Counted from the first letter of the stretch, positions 9,453-19,273 are shown. The stretch is DNA of 39,569 bases from Halanaerobiaceae bacterium (GCA_003554225.1 PWFW01000102.1:1-39569), one strand, 5' to 3'. Made by a program: numbers and translations. The notes: generated by a model not told the origin, from the letters alone.

Positions 9453-10547
9453 TTAAAATCCACCGGGGCTGTCTTTATCACTATCTTCTGAGTCTTCTTT
9501 CTTTCTGCTTTTTCTCTCAGTCTCTTTATCCTCTTTAGTGCTTCTGGAAAACCGGTTCGCGGCAAAGTTCTGTCCTGATTCCTTTACATCTCCTGAATTA
9601 TCTTGTTTCTCTTCCCGGTCTTCTTTAACATCTTCAATATCTGTTTTTCCCTTTTTATCATCCTGATTTTTACTTTTTTGTGCCTTCTCCTTATCTTCCT
9701 CATCTTCTTCCTTAATCCATTTATCTATATCGGTTTTTTCCTCTGCCCCGGATTGATTCTCTGTTTTGACTTTATCTTTTGTTTTTAAACTGTCTTCATC
9801 CTCAGCATGATCCTCTCTCTTAGCTTCTTTCTTTCTGAACTTATCCAGAATCTTATCCATCGAACTCTTTTTTTCCTCTTTTTCTATCTCCTGTTCTGCT
9901 TCAACCTTATTGTCAGATTCCTCTTTATCGATTTCTCTATCCAGCTTCTCCTTTTTTTCATCCAGCTCTTTCCTGCTCTCTTTCTCCCTGGCAGGCTTAA
10001 CTCCAGGAGTTTTAGGAGAAAAATCTGGCTTTCTTTTACCCGGTGATATGCTTTCAATTAAAATCTGAACCTTTTCAATTTCCGCTCCGGTAATGTCTTT
10101 TAAACGATATCTGACATCATTTTTTATTCTTTCAGTTAAATCCGGGATATTTTGATTCTCCTCAACAGCAATTCTCATCTGAACTTCCATACCTGTTTCT
10201 CTGGAATTAAGTTCGGTGCTCTTAATTTCCAGCCCCTTCTCTTCTCTAACAATACCTCTGATCATTTTGTCCAGAGCTTCCAGGGTAATATTAATCGAGC
10301 CGTGTTCATCACTGCTGATGGTGGCAACTTTAGACTTTGTCTGGAAAAGAGGATAGAGCGCCCAGGCTGTCAGCAATAAAATTGCCAGAAAAATCAATCC
10401 TGCTGCTGGATTTTGATACAGATCTGCTTCAATATTCTGCAGGAGTTCTGAGCCTGTCAGTCCAAAACTAAATACAGTCAGGATCAGCACCATTATCATG
10501 AGAACAGCCAGGAGTAAAATATTAATTAATTTATTTAAGCTTTTCAT
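9453..10547 (-). CDS. AmaP-like Asp23 membrane anchor with a long charged, low-complexity C-terminal tail
   Basis: Start MKSLNKLINILLL at 10547 preferred over ORF-track start 10646; two N-terminal TM helices, Asp23-like middle (GSINITLEALDKMIRGIVREEKGLEI), then K/E/D-rich tail. Confidence 0.75.
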   Translation of the reverse strand: MKSLNKLINILLLAVLMIMVLILTVFSFGLTGSELLQNIEADLYQNPAAGLIFLAILLLTAWALYPLFQTKSKVATISSDEHGSINITLEALDKMIRGIVREEKGLEIKSTELNSRETGMEVQMRIAVEENQNIPDLTERIKNDVRYRLKDITGAEIEKVQILIESISPGKRKPDFSPKTPGVKPAREKESRKELDEKKEKLDREIDKEESDNKVEAEQEIEKEEKKSSMDKILDKFRKKEAKREDHAEDEDSLKTKDKVKTENQSGAEEKTDIDKWIKEEDEEDKEKAQKSKNQDDKKGKTDIEDVKEDREEKQDNSGDVKESGQNFAANRFSRSTKEDKETERKSRKKEDSEDSDKDSPGGF

Positions 10548-10956
10548 CCTTAGTCCCCTCCTTGTCGGGTTCTTCTTCCTCCAGATCCTCAGGCAAATAT
10601 TCATCTTGCTCTTTACCAGGAAATTCAACTCCCTGAACATGAACATTAACCTCTGTAACCTTTAATCCTGTCATACCCTCGACGGTCTTTTTGACATTGT
10701 CCTGAATTTTCCAGGCTAAATCGGGAATTGAACTGCCATATTTAATTATGATATAAAGATTAATCCGGGATTCATTTTCTTCAATATCAACCTTAACCCC
10801 CCGGGACAGGTTCTTTCTGCCGAGCATATTGGCCAGACTGCCGGCAAAACCCCCGCTCATGGAATATATTCCCTCTATTTCAACAGCTGACATACCTGCA
10901 ATAATTGCAATAACTTCATCAGCTATATTGATGGTGCCCAGTTCTCTTTCAGGCAT
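10531..10956 (-). CDS. Asp23/Gls24 family envelope stress protein
   Basis: GTINIADEVIAIIAGMSAVEIEGIYSMSGGFAG…KVDIEENESRINLYIIIKYGSSIPDLAWKIQDNVKKTVEGMTGLKVTEVNVHVQGV. Confidence 0.95.
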   Translation of the reverse strand: MPERELGTINIADEVIAIIAGMSAVEIEGIYSMSGGFAGSLANMLGRKNLSRGVKVDIEENESRINLYIIIKYGSSIPDLAWKIQDNVKKTVEGMTGLKVTEVNVHVQGVEFPGKEQDEYLPEDLEEEEPDKEGTKDEKLK

Positions 10957-11017
10957 ATCCTTTCCTCCCATCTAATATAAAAGCATAATACAGGATCAAT
11001 ACTAAACCAGCCAAAAT

Positions 11018-12157
11018 TTAATAATGCTTGATTTCTTTTATTATATCATCTTTTTCGGCAAACTGGCCAATTATTATTGCTCCAACCGGTTTGCCCTCGC
11101 TATTTTTAAAAATTCGGCAATAATTATCATCATCTCTCTTCACCTCTGAGGTAATACCCTTTCCTTCCTCGAGAATCCCCAGAGATGTTACATCTATCCC
11201 GGCAATTTTTAAGGTATGGGAAGGAATAAAACTGGCAAATCTGGCAGCAGATCCAACCATGTTTTTCCCTGCTATTTTTCCCTGCTCCATGGATGGTGGC
11301 CATATCCCGTAAACACTTCCCTCAAATTCAGCTGAATCACCTGCAGCGTAAATATTTTCCAGGCTGGTTTCCATTTTATCATTTACAATAATTCCCTGAG
11401 CAGTTGCAATTTCGGTATCCTCAACCAGTTCTTGATTTGAACGAATTCCCGCCGACAGCAGCGCCATATCTGCCTCAATCAGGGTTCCATTATTTAATTC
11501 AACAGCCTCTAATCTCTGATTTCCTATAAATCTGCTGGTAAGGCTCTTTAAAAAGAAGTTACAGCCCATCCGTTCCAATTTATCCTTTAAAATTTTACCG
11601 GCCCTTTTGTCGAGCTGTTTTTGCAGCAGATGCTCGGCCATTTCCACCACAAAGACTTTAGGAACCACATTATCCAGATTAAAGGCTGATTCCAGGCCCA
11701 GCAGACCTCCCCCTATTACCACAGCAGTCTCTGATTTCTTGGCCTGCTGGTAAATAATTCTGGCATCTTCAGAATTTCGCAGGGTAAAAATATTTTCTTT
11801 ATCCACACCGGCAATTGCAGGAACAAAAGGTTTTGCCCCCTGCGCTAATAAGAGTTTATCATAGCTATATTTGCCCTGATCTGAAACAACCTGATTATCA
11901 TCGGGCAATATTTTTTTTACTTCCTCTTCCAGCCGCAGATCTATGCTATTTTTGGCAAACCAATCCCGGTCATTTATGATAATGTCCCGCACATCTATAT
12001 CTCCGGAAAGACACTGAATCAACCGGGGGCGATAATAAAAAGCCTCACTCTCTTTAGATATTATAGTTACATTGTCCTGTTTTTTATCAATTTTTTTAAT
12101 AATCTCCTTTGCTGCGGAGACCCCTGCCACCCCGGAACCAATTATCAAATAGTCCAT
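11018..12157 (-). CDS. FAD/NAD(P)-dependent oxidoreductase, NADH:rubredoxin reductase/NirB-N type
   Basis: GSGVAGVSAAKEI, VVIGGGLLGLESA, IYAAGDSAEF nucleotide-binding motifs. Confidence 0.88.
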   Translation of the reverse strand: MDYLIIGSGVAGVSAAKEIIKKIDKKQDNVTIISKESEAFYYRPRLIQCLSGDIDVRDIIINDRDWFAKNSIDLRLEEEVKKILPDDNQVVSDQGKYSYDKLLLAQGAKPFVPAIAGVDKENIFTLRNSEDARIIYQQAKKSETAVVIGGGLLGLESAFNLDNVVPKVFVVEMAEHLLQKQLDKRAGKILKDKLERMGCNFFLKSLTSRFIGNQRLEAVELNNGTLIEADMALLSAGIRSNQELVEDTEIATAQGIIVNDKMETSLENIYAAGDSAEFEGSVYGIWPPSMEQGKIAGKNMVGSAARFASFIPSHTLKIAGIDVTSLGILEEGKGITSEVKRDDDNYCRIFKNSEGKPVGAIIIGQFAEKDDIIKEIKHY

Positions 12158-12226
12158 ATAATCTCCTCCTGCTTTGACATTACCAAATGTTCTTTCATAG
12201 GTTTTCTGACATTACCCGGCAATAGA

Positions 12227-12784
12227 TTATGCCCTCTCCAGATATTCACCGGTCCTGGTATCTATCTTTATTTCCGTCCCCTCTTCAATAAACATAGGAG
12301 CCTGCAAAGAATATCCTGTCTCCACCTCTATCTCTTTGGTGGCCCCGGATACGGTGTCACCTTTGACAGCCGGTGGAGCTTTAACAACCTCCAGGACAAC
12401 AGAAGTGGGCAGATTAATATCTATTGGTTTGTTTTCGTAAAATACCAGCTCTACCTCCATATTTTCCCTAATAAATTTTAACCTATCCCCCAGTTGGTCC
12501 TGATTTAAATAGGTCTGCTCATAGGTGTTAGTATCCATAAAAACATGCTGATCTCCATCCTGATATAAATACTGCATCGGTCTCTTTTCGATGTGAGCCT
12601 GTTTTACCTTTTCGCCTGCTCGAAAAGTTTTATTAACAACATGTCCATCAGTTATGCTTTTAAGCTTTGTTCTGACAAAGGCCCCTCCCCGGCCTGATTT
12701 AGAATGTTCAAAATTAACAACGGTATAAATATCATCTTCCAGTTCAATTGTTAATCCGGTAGAAAAATCATTTGTTGAAATCAT
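12227..12784 (-). CDS. efp: Translation elongation factor P (Arg at tip position 32)
   Basis: [47 protein letters not shown] … [29 protein letters not shown]. Confidence 0.97.
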   Translation of the reverse strand: MISTNDFSTGLTIELEDDIYTVVNFEHSKSGRGGAFVRTKLKSITDGHVVNKTFRAGEKVKQAHIEKRPMQYLYQDGDQHVFMDTNTYEQTYLNQDQLGDRLKFIRENMEVELVFYENKPIDINLPTSVVLEVVKAPPAVKGDTVSGATKEIEVETGYSLQAPMFIEEGTEIKIDTRTGEYLERA

Positions 12785-12971
12785 GATATAACTCCTTTTA
12801 AATTAATGATTTAAATTTTTAAATAATGATTTAAGTTTGCAGTTTAAATTACTTATAGCTATTTCCATTTTATTATATCATATCTATTTTTAAACACCAA
12901 AAATCCCTCAAGCATTATCAGCCTGCAGGTTAAAGAAAATTAGTCTTCACCAATTCTTTAATTTCCGGCTA

Positions 12972-14045
12972 TTATAAGATCATTAATTCTTTAGAACTGG
13001 AATTCAAAACCCGGCAGCCGTCCTCTTCAACAACCAGGTCATCTTCTATTCGAACTCCACCCCAATCGGCGATATAAATGCCCGGCTCGTTGGTGACAAT
13101 CATGCCGGGTTTTAAGGTATCCTCGGATTGGGTGGAGAGCCTGGGAGCTTCATGAACCTCAATTCCAATTCCATGCCCCAGTCCATGCCCAAAGTTATCG
13201 CCATAACCTGCCTCAGTAATTATCTCCCGGGCAATATTATCGGCCTCAACACCTGTCATACCAGCCTTCAGTTTGCTGCTGACCTCTCTGTGAGCCTCTA
13301 ATACTATCTGATAAATTTCACTCTGCCTTTCATCAGGCTCTCCCAGAATAACAGTGCGGGTCATGTCAGAGCAGTAATTATTATAATAAGTCCCAAAGTC
13401 AAAGGTAATAAACTCTCCCTGAGCAATCTCCTTATCAGAGGCTACTCCATGAGGAAGAGATGACCTTTTTCCTGAAGCAACAATAAAATCAAAGGCCGGT
13501 TTCTCTCCCCCTTCTTTGCGTAATAGATATTCCAGCTCTGCAGCCAGCTCCTTTTCTGTCCTGCCTGGTTCAATATAATTCAACAGATTATCAAAGGCCC
13601 TTTCCGTTATTTCAACGGCCTTGCTGATATCTTCTATCTCCTCGGGCTCTTTAACAATTCTTAATTCTTTCACCCTGCCCTTCAGGGGAACAAAGATTAT
13701 ATCTTCACAGAGCTCTGTCATTTTATTGTAATATTCATAGGTAACATCATCATCTTCAAAGCCCAGGCTGGAGATATTTAATTCAGTCAAAAAATCAGCC
13801 AGTTTTTCCTCTTTATTACGGCTTATTTCCTTTATCTGATAATTTGCTACCTGCTCATTGGCCTGCTCTACATAGCGAAAATCGGTGATAAAATAATCTT
13901 TCTCTCCCGTAATAACCAGCACCCCGGCTGTTCCGGTAAAACCTGAAAGATAGTAGCGATTTTCTGATGAGGTGATTAAAATTGCATCAAGCTCTTTCTC
14001 CTCTAAGATTTTATAAACTTTTTCCTTCCTTCTGCTGTTATCCAA
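12972..14045 (-). CDS. M24 family Xaa-Pro aminopeptidase/dipeptidase
   Basis: FDFGTYYNNYCSDMTRTVILG, GHGLGHGIGIEVHEAPRLS, GMIVTNEPGIYI metal-binding motifs. Confidence 0.95.
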   Translation of the reverse strand: MDNSRRKEKVYKILEEKELDAILITSSENRYYLSGFTGTAGVLVITGEKDYFITDFRYVEQANEQVANYQIKEISRNKEEKLADFLTELNISSLGFEDDDVTYEYYNKMTELCEDIIFVPLKGRVKELRIVKEPEEIEDISKAVEITERAFDNLLNYIEPGRTEKELAAELEYLLRKEGGEKPAFDFIVASGKRSSLPHGVASDKEIAQGEFITFDFGTYYNNYCSDMTRTVILGEPDERQSEIYQIVLEAHREVSSKLKAGMTGVEADNIAREIITEAGYGDNFGHGLGHGIGIEVHEAPRLSTQSEDTLKPGMIVTNEPGIYIADWGGVRIEDDLVVEEDGCRVLNSSSKELMIL

Positions 14046-14489
14046 TTAATTTCCCTCCTCAAAAAACAACTTTAGAGCTTCAATCGCCAGTAAATACCCT
14101 CTTTCTCCCAGTCCCATGATAACTCCATCAGCCTCCCGGGAGGTTAACATCTTTCTTCTCAACTTCTCCCGCCCTGCTATGTTGCTGAAGTGAACTTCTA
14201 TTACAGGCTGCTTTAAGGACGCCAGACAGTCTGCCAGTGCCAGACTGTAATGGGTATAGGCAGCAGGATTAATAATAAAACCTGCAGTTTCAGAGCTGAT
14301 TTCCTGAATGAAGTTTATCAATTCTCCCTCGGAATTGCTCTGATAACATATAACCCTCCAGCCTGCCTTTTCTCCAGCCTCGGTAATCTTTGCTTCCAGC
14401 TGAGCAAGATTTTTCCTGCCATAAAATTCAGGATCCCGCTCACCCAGCCAGTTCATATTGGGACCATTGATAACTGCTATTTTTTTCAT
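14046..14489 (-). CDS. aroQ: Type II 3-dehydroquinate dehydratase
   Basis: INGPNMNWLGERDPEFYG, CYQSNSEGELINFIQ, INPAAYTHYSLALADCL, EVHFSNIAGRE. Start MKK at 14489 likely. Confidence 0.95.
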   Translation of the reverse strand: MKKIAVINGPNMNWLGERDPEFYGRKNLAQLEAKITEAGEKAGWRVICYQSNSEGELINFIQEISSETAGFIINPAAYTHYSLALADCLASLKQPVIEVHFSNIAGREKLRRKMLTSREADGVIMGLGERGYLLAIEALKLFFEEGN

Positions 14490-14490
14490 G

Positions 14491-15003
14491 CTACCCATCC
14501 TTTCTAGCTATGTTCATAATCCGGATTATCCTTTCAGCTACTTCTCTGGTATTTAATTCTGCAGTATTAATTTTCCTGCCAATTTTATAATATTTCCTAC
14601 GCTTATCCAGCAAATCAGCCAGTTCTTTCTCTTTATCTTCAACAGCCAGCAGCGGCCTGTCAGAACCAGCAGTCCTGGCCAGTAAAACCTCAACCGGAGC
14701 TGACAGCCAGAATACTTTGCTCTTTGCTAAAAATATCCGGCGGTTAGCTGGATCTATAACCGCTCCTCCTCCGGTAGCCACCACAAGATCTTTAGGAATT
14801 TGATAGACCTCCGCGACAATCTGCTTTTCAAGTCTGCGAAAGTATTCTTCCCCCTCTACCGCAAAAATTGATTCAATTGCTCTCCCTTCCTGCTTGATAA
14901 TAGCCTCATCGGTATCAATCCAGTCCCAGCCCAGTCTGACAGCAATTTCTCGGGCCACACTGGACTTGCCGGAGCCCATCATTCCAATCAGGGTTATTTT
15001 CAT
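14491..15003 (-). CDS. aroK: Shikimate kinase
   Basis: LIGMMGSGKSSVAREIAVRLGWDWIDTDEAI, GGGAVIDPANR. Confidence 0.95.
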   Translation of the reverse strand: MKITLIGMMGSGKSSVAREIAVRLGWDWIDTDEAIIKQEGRAIESIFAVEGEEYFRRLEKQIVAEVYQIPKDLVVATGGGAVIDPANRRIFLAKSKVFWLSAPVEVLLARTAGSDRPLLAVEDKEKELADLLDKRRKYYKIGRKINTAELNTREVAERIIRIMNIARKDG

Positions 15004-15053
15004 GTAATTTCACCTGCAGCTTTACATTATTTGACCATTACTTAAAAAATAAA

Positions 15054-15080
15054 CCCCGGTTCTAATTTCAGAACCCGGGG
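15054..15080 (-). terminator. Rho-independent terminator downstream of the pilus operon
   Basis: CCCCGGTTCT/AGAACCCGGGG stem, minus-strand T-tail tttattttttaag. Confidence 0.8.
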
Positions 15081-15142
15081 CAGAAGTATTATAGCCCTAT
15101 AATTATATTTCTGTCTAGATAAATATTTTCCTCCCTGGGATG

Positions 15143-16759
15143 TTAATTATCAAGCAGATGAGGTGTAATCGATATTATGATCTCAGTATTGCGAGAGGTT
15201 AACTGGTTTCTGGAAAACAATTCTCCCAGAATGGGAATATCCTTTAAAATCGGCACTGCTGATTTTAACTGCTGGTCATACTCCTGAAAAAGGCCCCCGA
15301 TATAATATGTTTCTCCACATCTAAGCCTGATCTTTGTTTCCAGTTCGCGGGTATTAAATTGAGGAGCACCGCTGTTATAGTGCGAAGCTGTGCTGACCTC
15401 AGGTTTAAGATCCAGCAGTATCTCTTCCCGGGAGGTAAGCTCGGCTTTTAAATTTAATATTATTCCTGAATCCAGATAATCATAACCGGTTTTTCTCCCC
15501 TCTGGATCATAAATCGGCAGAGGAATTCTCTCACCAATATGAAGTCGGGCTGGATGCCCGGCCAGTGATACCAGTCTGGGAGCTGCCAGGACCTTTACCT
15601 TACCTTCTTCCTTCAGAGCAGCTAAATACTGCTGCCAGCTGAGGCTTATCTCTGCTTTCAAAGGAAATGACAGCCCTACCTCCAGGGAGGGCAGAGAATT
15701 TAAGGCATTTTTCTCATATCTATCATGCTCTGTAATCTCAATAACCTCAAATTCCACCAAAACCTGGGCGGGAATCTGGTCCAGGTGCTGAAGTAGATCT
15801 GATATTTCATCCAGTTCCTGTAATATCCCCGAAAGATGAAGCCTGTTAGCTGCTAGAGCCTGAAGCAAAACTTCAGGATATAGAGGCTGAAGCAGGGCAA
15901 TTGCTTCTTCAGCTGTCTGGTAATCCAGTTTTAAAATTCTCGGAGAATAAAAGAGCCTGTTTCCCTGCTCCTCAATCAGTCGGACCGTTTGCTCTACCAT
16001 CTCAGCCCGTCCTTCTATGATAAGCTGGCCGCTTAAAGAATGATATTCATAGTCTAATCCCTCTCTAGCCAGCACCTGATCCAGTTCCTGCTGCAGAAGA
16101 TTGGATTTAACATTGAGATATTCTCTCCTAAAGCTGTCATCAATTTTTTCTGACCTCTCCGGTCTCTGGCTTTTTTCTTCCAGATTAATCTTAAGGCTTT
16201 CCACCAGCTCCTCTGCTCCCTTTATTTCCATTGCTGTTCCTATCAACAGCAGCAGGCCTTCCTCTTCCCAGTAATCAATCTCGAGCTCAGGGAAAAATCT
16301 TAAAAGCAGCAGGGAGCGGTTCTCCCGCCAGTCTACCGGCAATATTTTTAATTCCAGTTTTTTCTCAGGCTTTAATTCATCTGCCAGAACCTTTCTCTCT
16401 AACTCTCCGATATTTTCAACAGTTCCTATATAAATTACTCCGTTCAACTCCAGGTAGGCAAAGCCGCTGGCCAGAATTATATTTTTCAGCATTTCTTTGC
16501 CTTCCAGTCCTGAAATCTGAAGGCTGGCTCTGCCGGAGACATCCTGAAATAGATAGATGTCGAGATTTTGAGCCCGGGCATAGGAATAAATAATATCTCT
16601 GATTTCAGCCTGATGGATGCTCATCTTTCTTGCAGTATCAATCTCTGCCACCTCAGCTGCAGTGGCAATCTGAATAGTATATTTGAATACTGGCTTAAAA
16701 GAAATTCCAGTTAAAATCAGCAAAGCAATCAATGCCAGTACGGCAACCAGCCTTTTCAT
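15143..16759 (-). CDS. pilQ: Type IV pilus/T2SS secretin (PilQ/GspD family)
   Basis: C-terminal secretin domain: QVLVEFEVIEI, VKVLAAPRLVSLAGHPARLHIGERIPLP, YYIGGLFQEYDQQLKSAVPILKDIPILGELFSRN. Confidence 0.92.
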   Translation of the reverse strand: MKRLVAVLALIALLILTGISFKPVFKYTIQIATAAEVAEIDTARKMSIHQAEIRDIIYSYARAQNLDIYLFQDVSGRASLQISGLEGKEMLKNIILASGFAYLELNGVIYIGTVENIGELERKVLADELKPEKKLELKILPVDWRENRSLLLLRFFPELEIDYWEEEGLLLLIGTAMEIKGAEELVESLKINLEEKSQRPERSEKIDDSFRREYLNVKSNLLQQELDQVLAREGLDYEYHSLSGQLIIEGRAEMVEQTVRLIEEQGNRLFYSPRILKLDYQTAEEAIALLQPLYPEVLLQALAANRLHLSGILQELDEISDLLQHLDQIPAQVLVEFEVIEITEHDRYEKNALNSLPSLEVGLSFPLKAEISLSWQQYLAALKEEGKVKVLAAPRLVSLAGHPARLHIGERIPLPIYDPEGRKTGYDYLDSGIILNLKAELTSREEILLDLKPEVSTASHYNSGAPQFNTRELETKIRLRCGETYYIGGLFQEYDQQLKSAVPILKDIPILGELFSRNQLTSRNTEIIISITPHLLDN

Positions 16760-16799
16760 ATTGCTCCTCCTTTATTCGGGAATTACTGTTTCTCAGATA

Positions 16800-17774
16800 T
16801 TAAAACTCACCAAGGAAATATATCATATTTCCGTGGTGAAGGTAGGTTTTATTCTCACTAATCTTAAGTTTTTCCTCTATCTCCTGACCGGCCTCCCAAA
16901 TTATTATACTGTCACCGGGACTTAGAACCAGTGAAACTTCAGAAGTTTCAAAGAGATAAAAATCTTCTTCAATTCCAGCAATAAATCCCCTCCAGCTTAT
17001 GCTGGAAGGGAGTTTATTAATAACTTCAGGCGTAGAATCCAAACCTCCTGTTCTGGAAGGGGCAGCAATCCGGGTTTTGTTAGTTCCCGGCTGCTGATAA
17101 TGATAGCTCATAATATTTTCCGGCAGGCCGCTTCCGCTATAGCTGTAATTGCTTCCTGGAATATAATTATCTCCTTCAGTTAATCGGTATTTCAAAATAT
17201 TCTGCAGATCTGCATTGAGAGCTCCCGATAAATTTTCTGCAGATTCATCAGCTGCATAAAATCTGTCCTCTTTAAGCTTTGAGAGATAATTTTCGGAGAG
17301 CAGAGCCTTTTCAGCCAGCTCATAACTAAAATTCATTACAATATCTCCCTCCTCCCGCCTTAATATTAACTCTCTGATCTTCAACAGTTCAGGCTTCTGC
17401 AGTAACTCCCAGGATAAAAATTCACTGATCAAAATATAATCAGCTTTTAGAATAAGCTTTATCCCGGGAGGGCTGGTATTGGATATATTTTCATCCAGAA
17501 TATAGATCTCTGACTGATGAATTTTATTGATAATCATCTGCTGCAGGTCCTGGTAATTTAAAGACTGAAAATTCCCTGCCTTTAGTTTCTCCTGAAACAT
17601 TTCCCCGGATTCCAGCAGCAGCCTTTGATTTCTCAGCTGCTGCTCAAGCAAATTAACCCTGCTGGTAAATTCAGTTCCTGTAAGCTTGGCAGAAGAAACT
17701 AAAGTGTTGAGATAAATTAACAGGATCAGAAAAAGAACAAACAGGAAGGCTTTAATTTTGGTTCTGGTCTCAAT
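16800..17774 (-). CDS. PilO-like inner-membrane pilus assembly protein, possibly with a PilP-like C-terminal domain; 5' end uncertain
   Basis: ORF track starts at TTG 17651, but in-frame sequence upstream encodes a TM segment (ETRTKIKAFLFVLFLILLIYLNTLVSS); position between pilN and pilQ. Confidence 0.6.
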   Translation of the reverse strand: METRTKIKAFLFVLFLILLIYLNTLVSSAKLTGTEFTSRVNLLEQQLRNQRLLLESGEMFQEKLKAGNFQSLNYQDLQQMIINKIHQSEIYILDENISNTSPPGIKLILKADYILISEFLSWELLQKPELLKIRELILRREEGDIVMNFSYELAEKALLSENYLSKLKEDRFYAADESAENLSGALNADLQNILKYRLTEGDNYIPGSNYSYSGSGLPENIMSYHYQQPGTNKTRIAAPSRTGGLDSTPEVINKLPSSISWRGFIAGIEEDFYLFETSEVSLVLSPGDSIIIWEAGQEIEEKLKISENKTYLHHGNMIYFLGEF

Positions 17775-18333
17775 TAGCTCCAGTCTGATTCACCTCCAGT
17801 AAAATCAATTTAAAATCCGGACTGGCAGAATAACTTTTTCTCTCCAGAAATACTTCCAGGCCCTGGCTGCGCCAGCCTGCCTGCCTTTGTATTATCTTAT
17901 TATAGGATTCTATATCTTGAGTCCGACCACTGAGCCTGAGTTCTCCTGGCAGATATTTAATCTCCTGCAGGCTGCCATCCTCGCCAATTATCTTAGCTGC
18001 TGCCAGCAGCGGCTGGTGCAGGCAGGAAGCTGAAAGCTTTGATTTTCCCAGATAAAAATCCAGCCAGTAACTCATTTCTTCCAGTTCCAGTCTCAGCTGT
18101 TCTTCCTGACCCGCCTCCAGAAGAAGTTCCGGCTCTACAGCATCAAATTTTTTGATCTCTGCCCTTAAAGAAAATAAATAAAGCAGCATAACAGCTGAAA
18201 CCAGCAGAGCAAAAAACAGCAGATAAGTTATTTTGCGGTCGATGCTCAGAGGATTTGGCTGCAGCAGGTTAATGCCTGAATTTCTGCTGTCCTTTTTTAC
18301 AAACTTGCCCGCCCTTTCTAAGGCTGTCAGCAT
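17770..18333 (-). CDS. PilN-like pilus assembly protein
   Basis: GINLLQPNPLSIDRKITYLLFFALLVSAVMLLYL: PilN 'INLLP…' motif followed by TM helix; directly downstream of pilM. Start M at 18333 preferred. Confidence 0.75.
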   Translation of the reverse strand: MLTALERAGKFVKKDSRNSGINLLQPNPLSIDRKITYLLFFALLVSAVMLLYLFSLRAEIKKFDAVEPELLLEAGQEEQLRLELEEMSYWLDFYLGKSKLSASCLHQPLLAAAKIIGEDGSLQEIKYLPGELRLSGRTQDIESYNKIIQRQAGWRSQGLEVFLERKSYSASPDFKLILLEVNQTGAN

Positions 18334-18346
18334 ATTAGCTATCGAA

Positions 18347-19273
18347 CTAAGCACAACCCAGCAGCCCCAGAGCTGGCAGCAGATTGCTGGAATTCCCGCT
18401 GCTGATAATCTTATCTGAAAGCGGATCTCTTTTTGCAGCAATCTTCAGCTGTTTCCAGTCCAGTCTCCTCCAGCAGTGGCCATTGGCAAAGTCCTCCTGC
18501 GGCAGCATATCAGGAGTTGAACTCTCAGCTGACCACCAGAGAACCTTCTTAATTGGTTCTTTTTTAAATTCCTTGCTGAGATATTCATCGGCGGATTGAA
18601 TAACCTCAAGAGCAGTTAAATTATCCCGGTCAGCTACATAGTTCTTTTTAATATTACGACTAAAATATATTTTATCTGCTCCCCCGGCGGTGATAAATAT
18701 ATCATGTTCATAATTTTCCAGCAGCAGTGTTTCCTGACCTCCCAGCAGCGTTTTCAGCAGCAGCCAGATTGATTCACCCCTCACCGTAATTCGGTGAAGA
18801 GCGGGAAAATATTTGCCCAGCAGCTGACAGTAGCCTCTGACTAAATTTCTGGGAACTGCCACCACATATACACTGTAGCCGGTTTCTCCGGTGGACAGCA
18901 TAGAATAATCCACGATAGCCTCCTGGATTTTATAAGGTACAAGCCTTTCTGCCTCAAGATAAATACATTCTTCCAGCCCTTTTTTGTTGAGCAGGGGAAA
19001 TTCAAAGCTCCTGGCAAAGACAGCATTATCTGAAATGATGAGATTAATCCTTCCCGGTTTGTGGCTGATTTCAAGCTTTAATTCCTGCACTATTTCTTCC
19101 AGCAATTCAGGTTTGGCTATCACTCCGTTTTCGACAGCTCTCTCAGGAAGCTCTTTTCGAATTATCTCCACCACCTGCTCGGCAGGCCCGCTTTTTGCTT
19201 TCCTCTTCATCGAAAGGTAAATTAAATCCTGATTATCAACACAGATCGCTGCCTTCAAGTTTTTCCTCAGCAT
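18347..19273 (-). CDS. PilM-like actin-fold pilus assembly protein
   Basis: Conserved position before pilN; AARWPLLNKK-like block (FEFPLLNKKGLEECIYLEAERLVPYKIQEAIVDYSML). Confidence 0.75.
   Translation of the reverse strand: MLRKNLKAAICVDNQDLIYLSMKRKAKSGPAEQVVEIIRKELPERAVENGVIAKPELLEEIVQELKLEISHKPGRINLIISDNAVFARSFEFPLLNKKGLEECIYLEAERLVPYKIQEAIVDYSMLSTGETGYSVYVVAVPRNLVRGYCQLLGKYFPALHRITVRGESIWLLLKTLLGGQETLLLENYEHDIFITAGGADKIYFSRNIKKNYVADRDNLTALEVIQSADEYLSKEFKKEPIKKVLWWSAESSTPDMLPQEDFANGHCWRRLDWKQLKIAAKRDPLSDKIISSGNSSNLLPALGLLGCA

Noticed and set aside
10531-10646. Extended N-terminus of the AmaP-like ORF (MFMFRELNFLVKSK…)
   Set aside because: Overlaps asp23 by more than 100 bp; the internal ATG at 10547 gives the expected N-terminal TM helix
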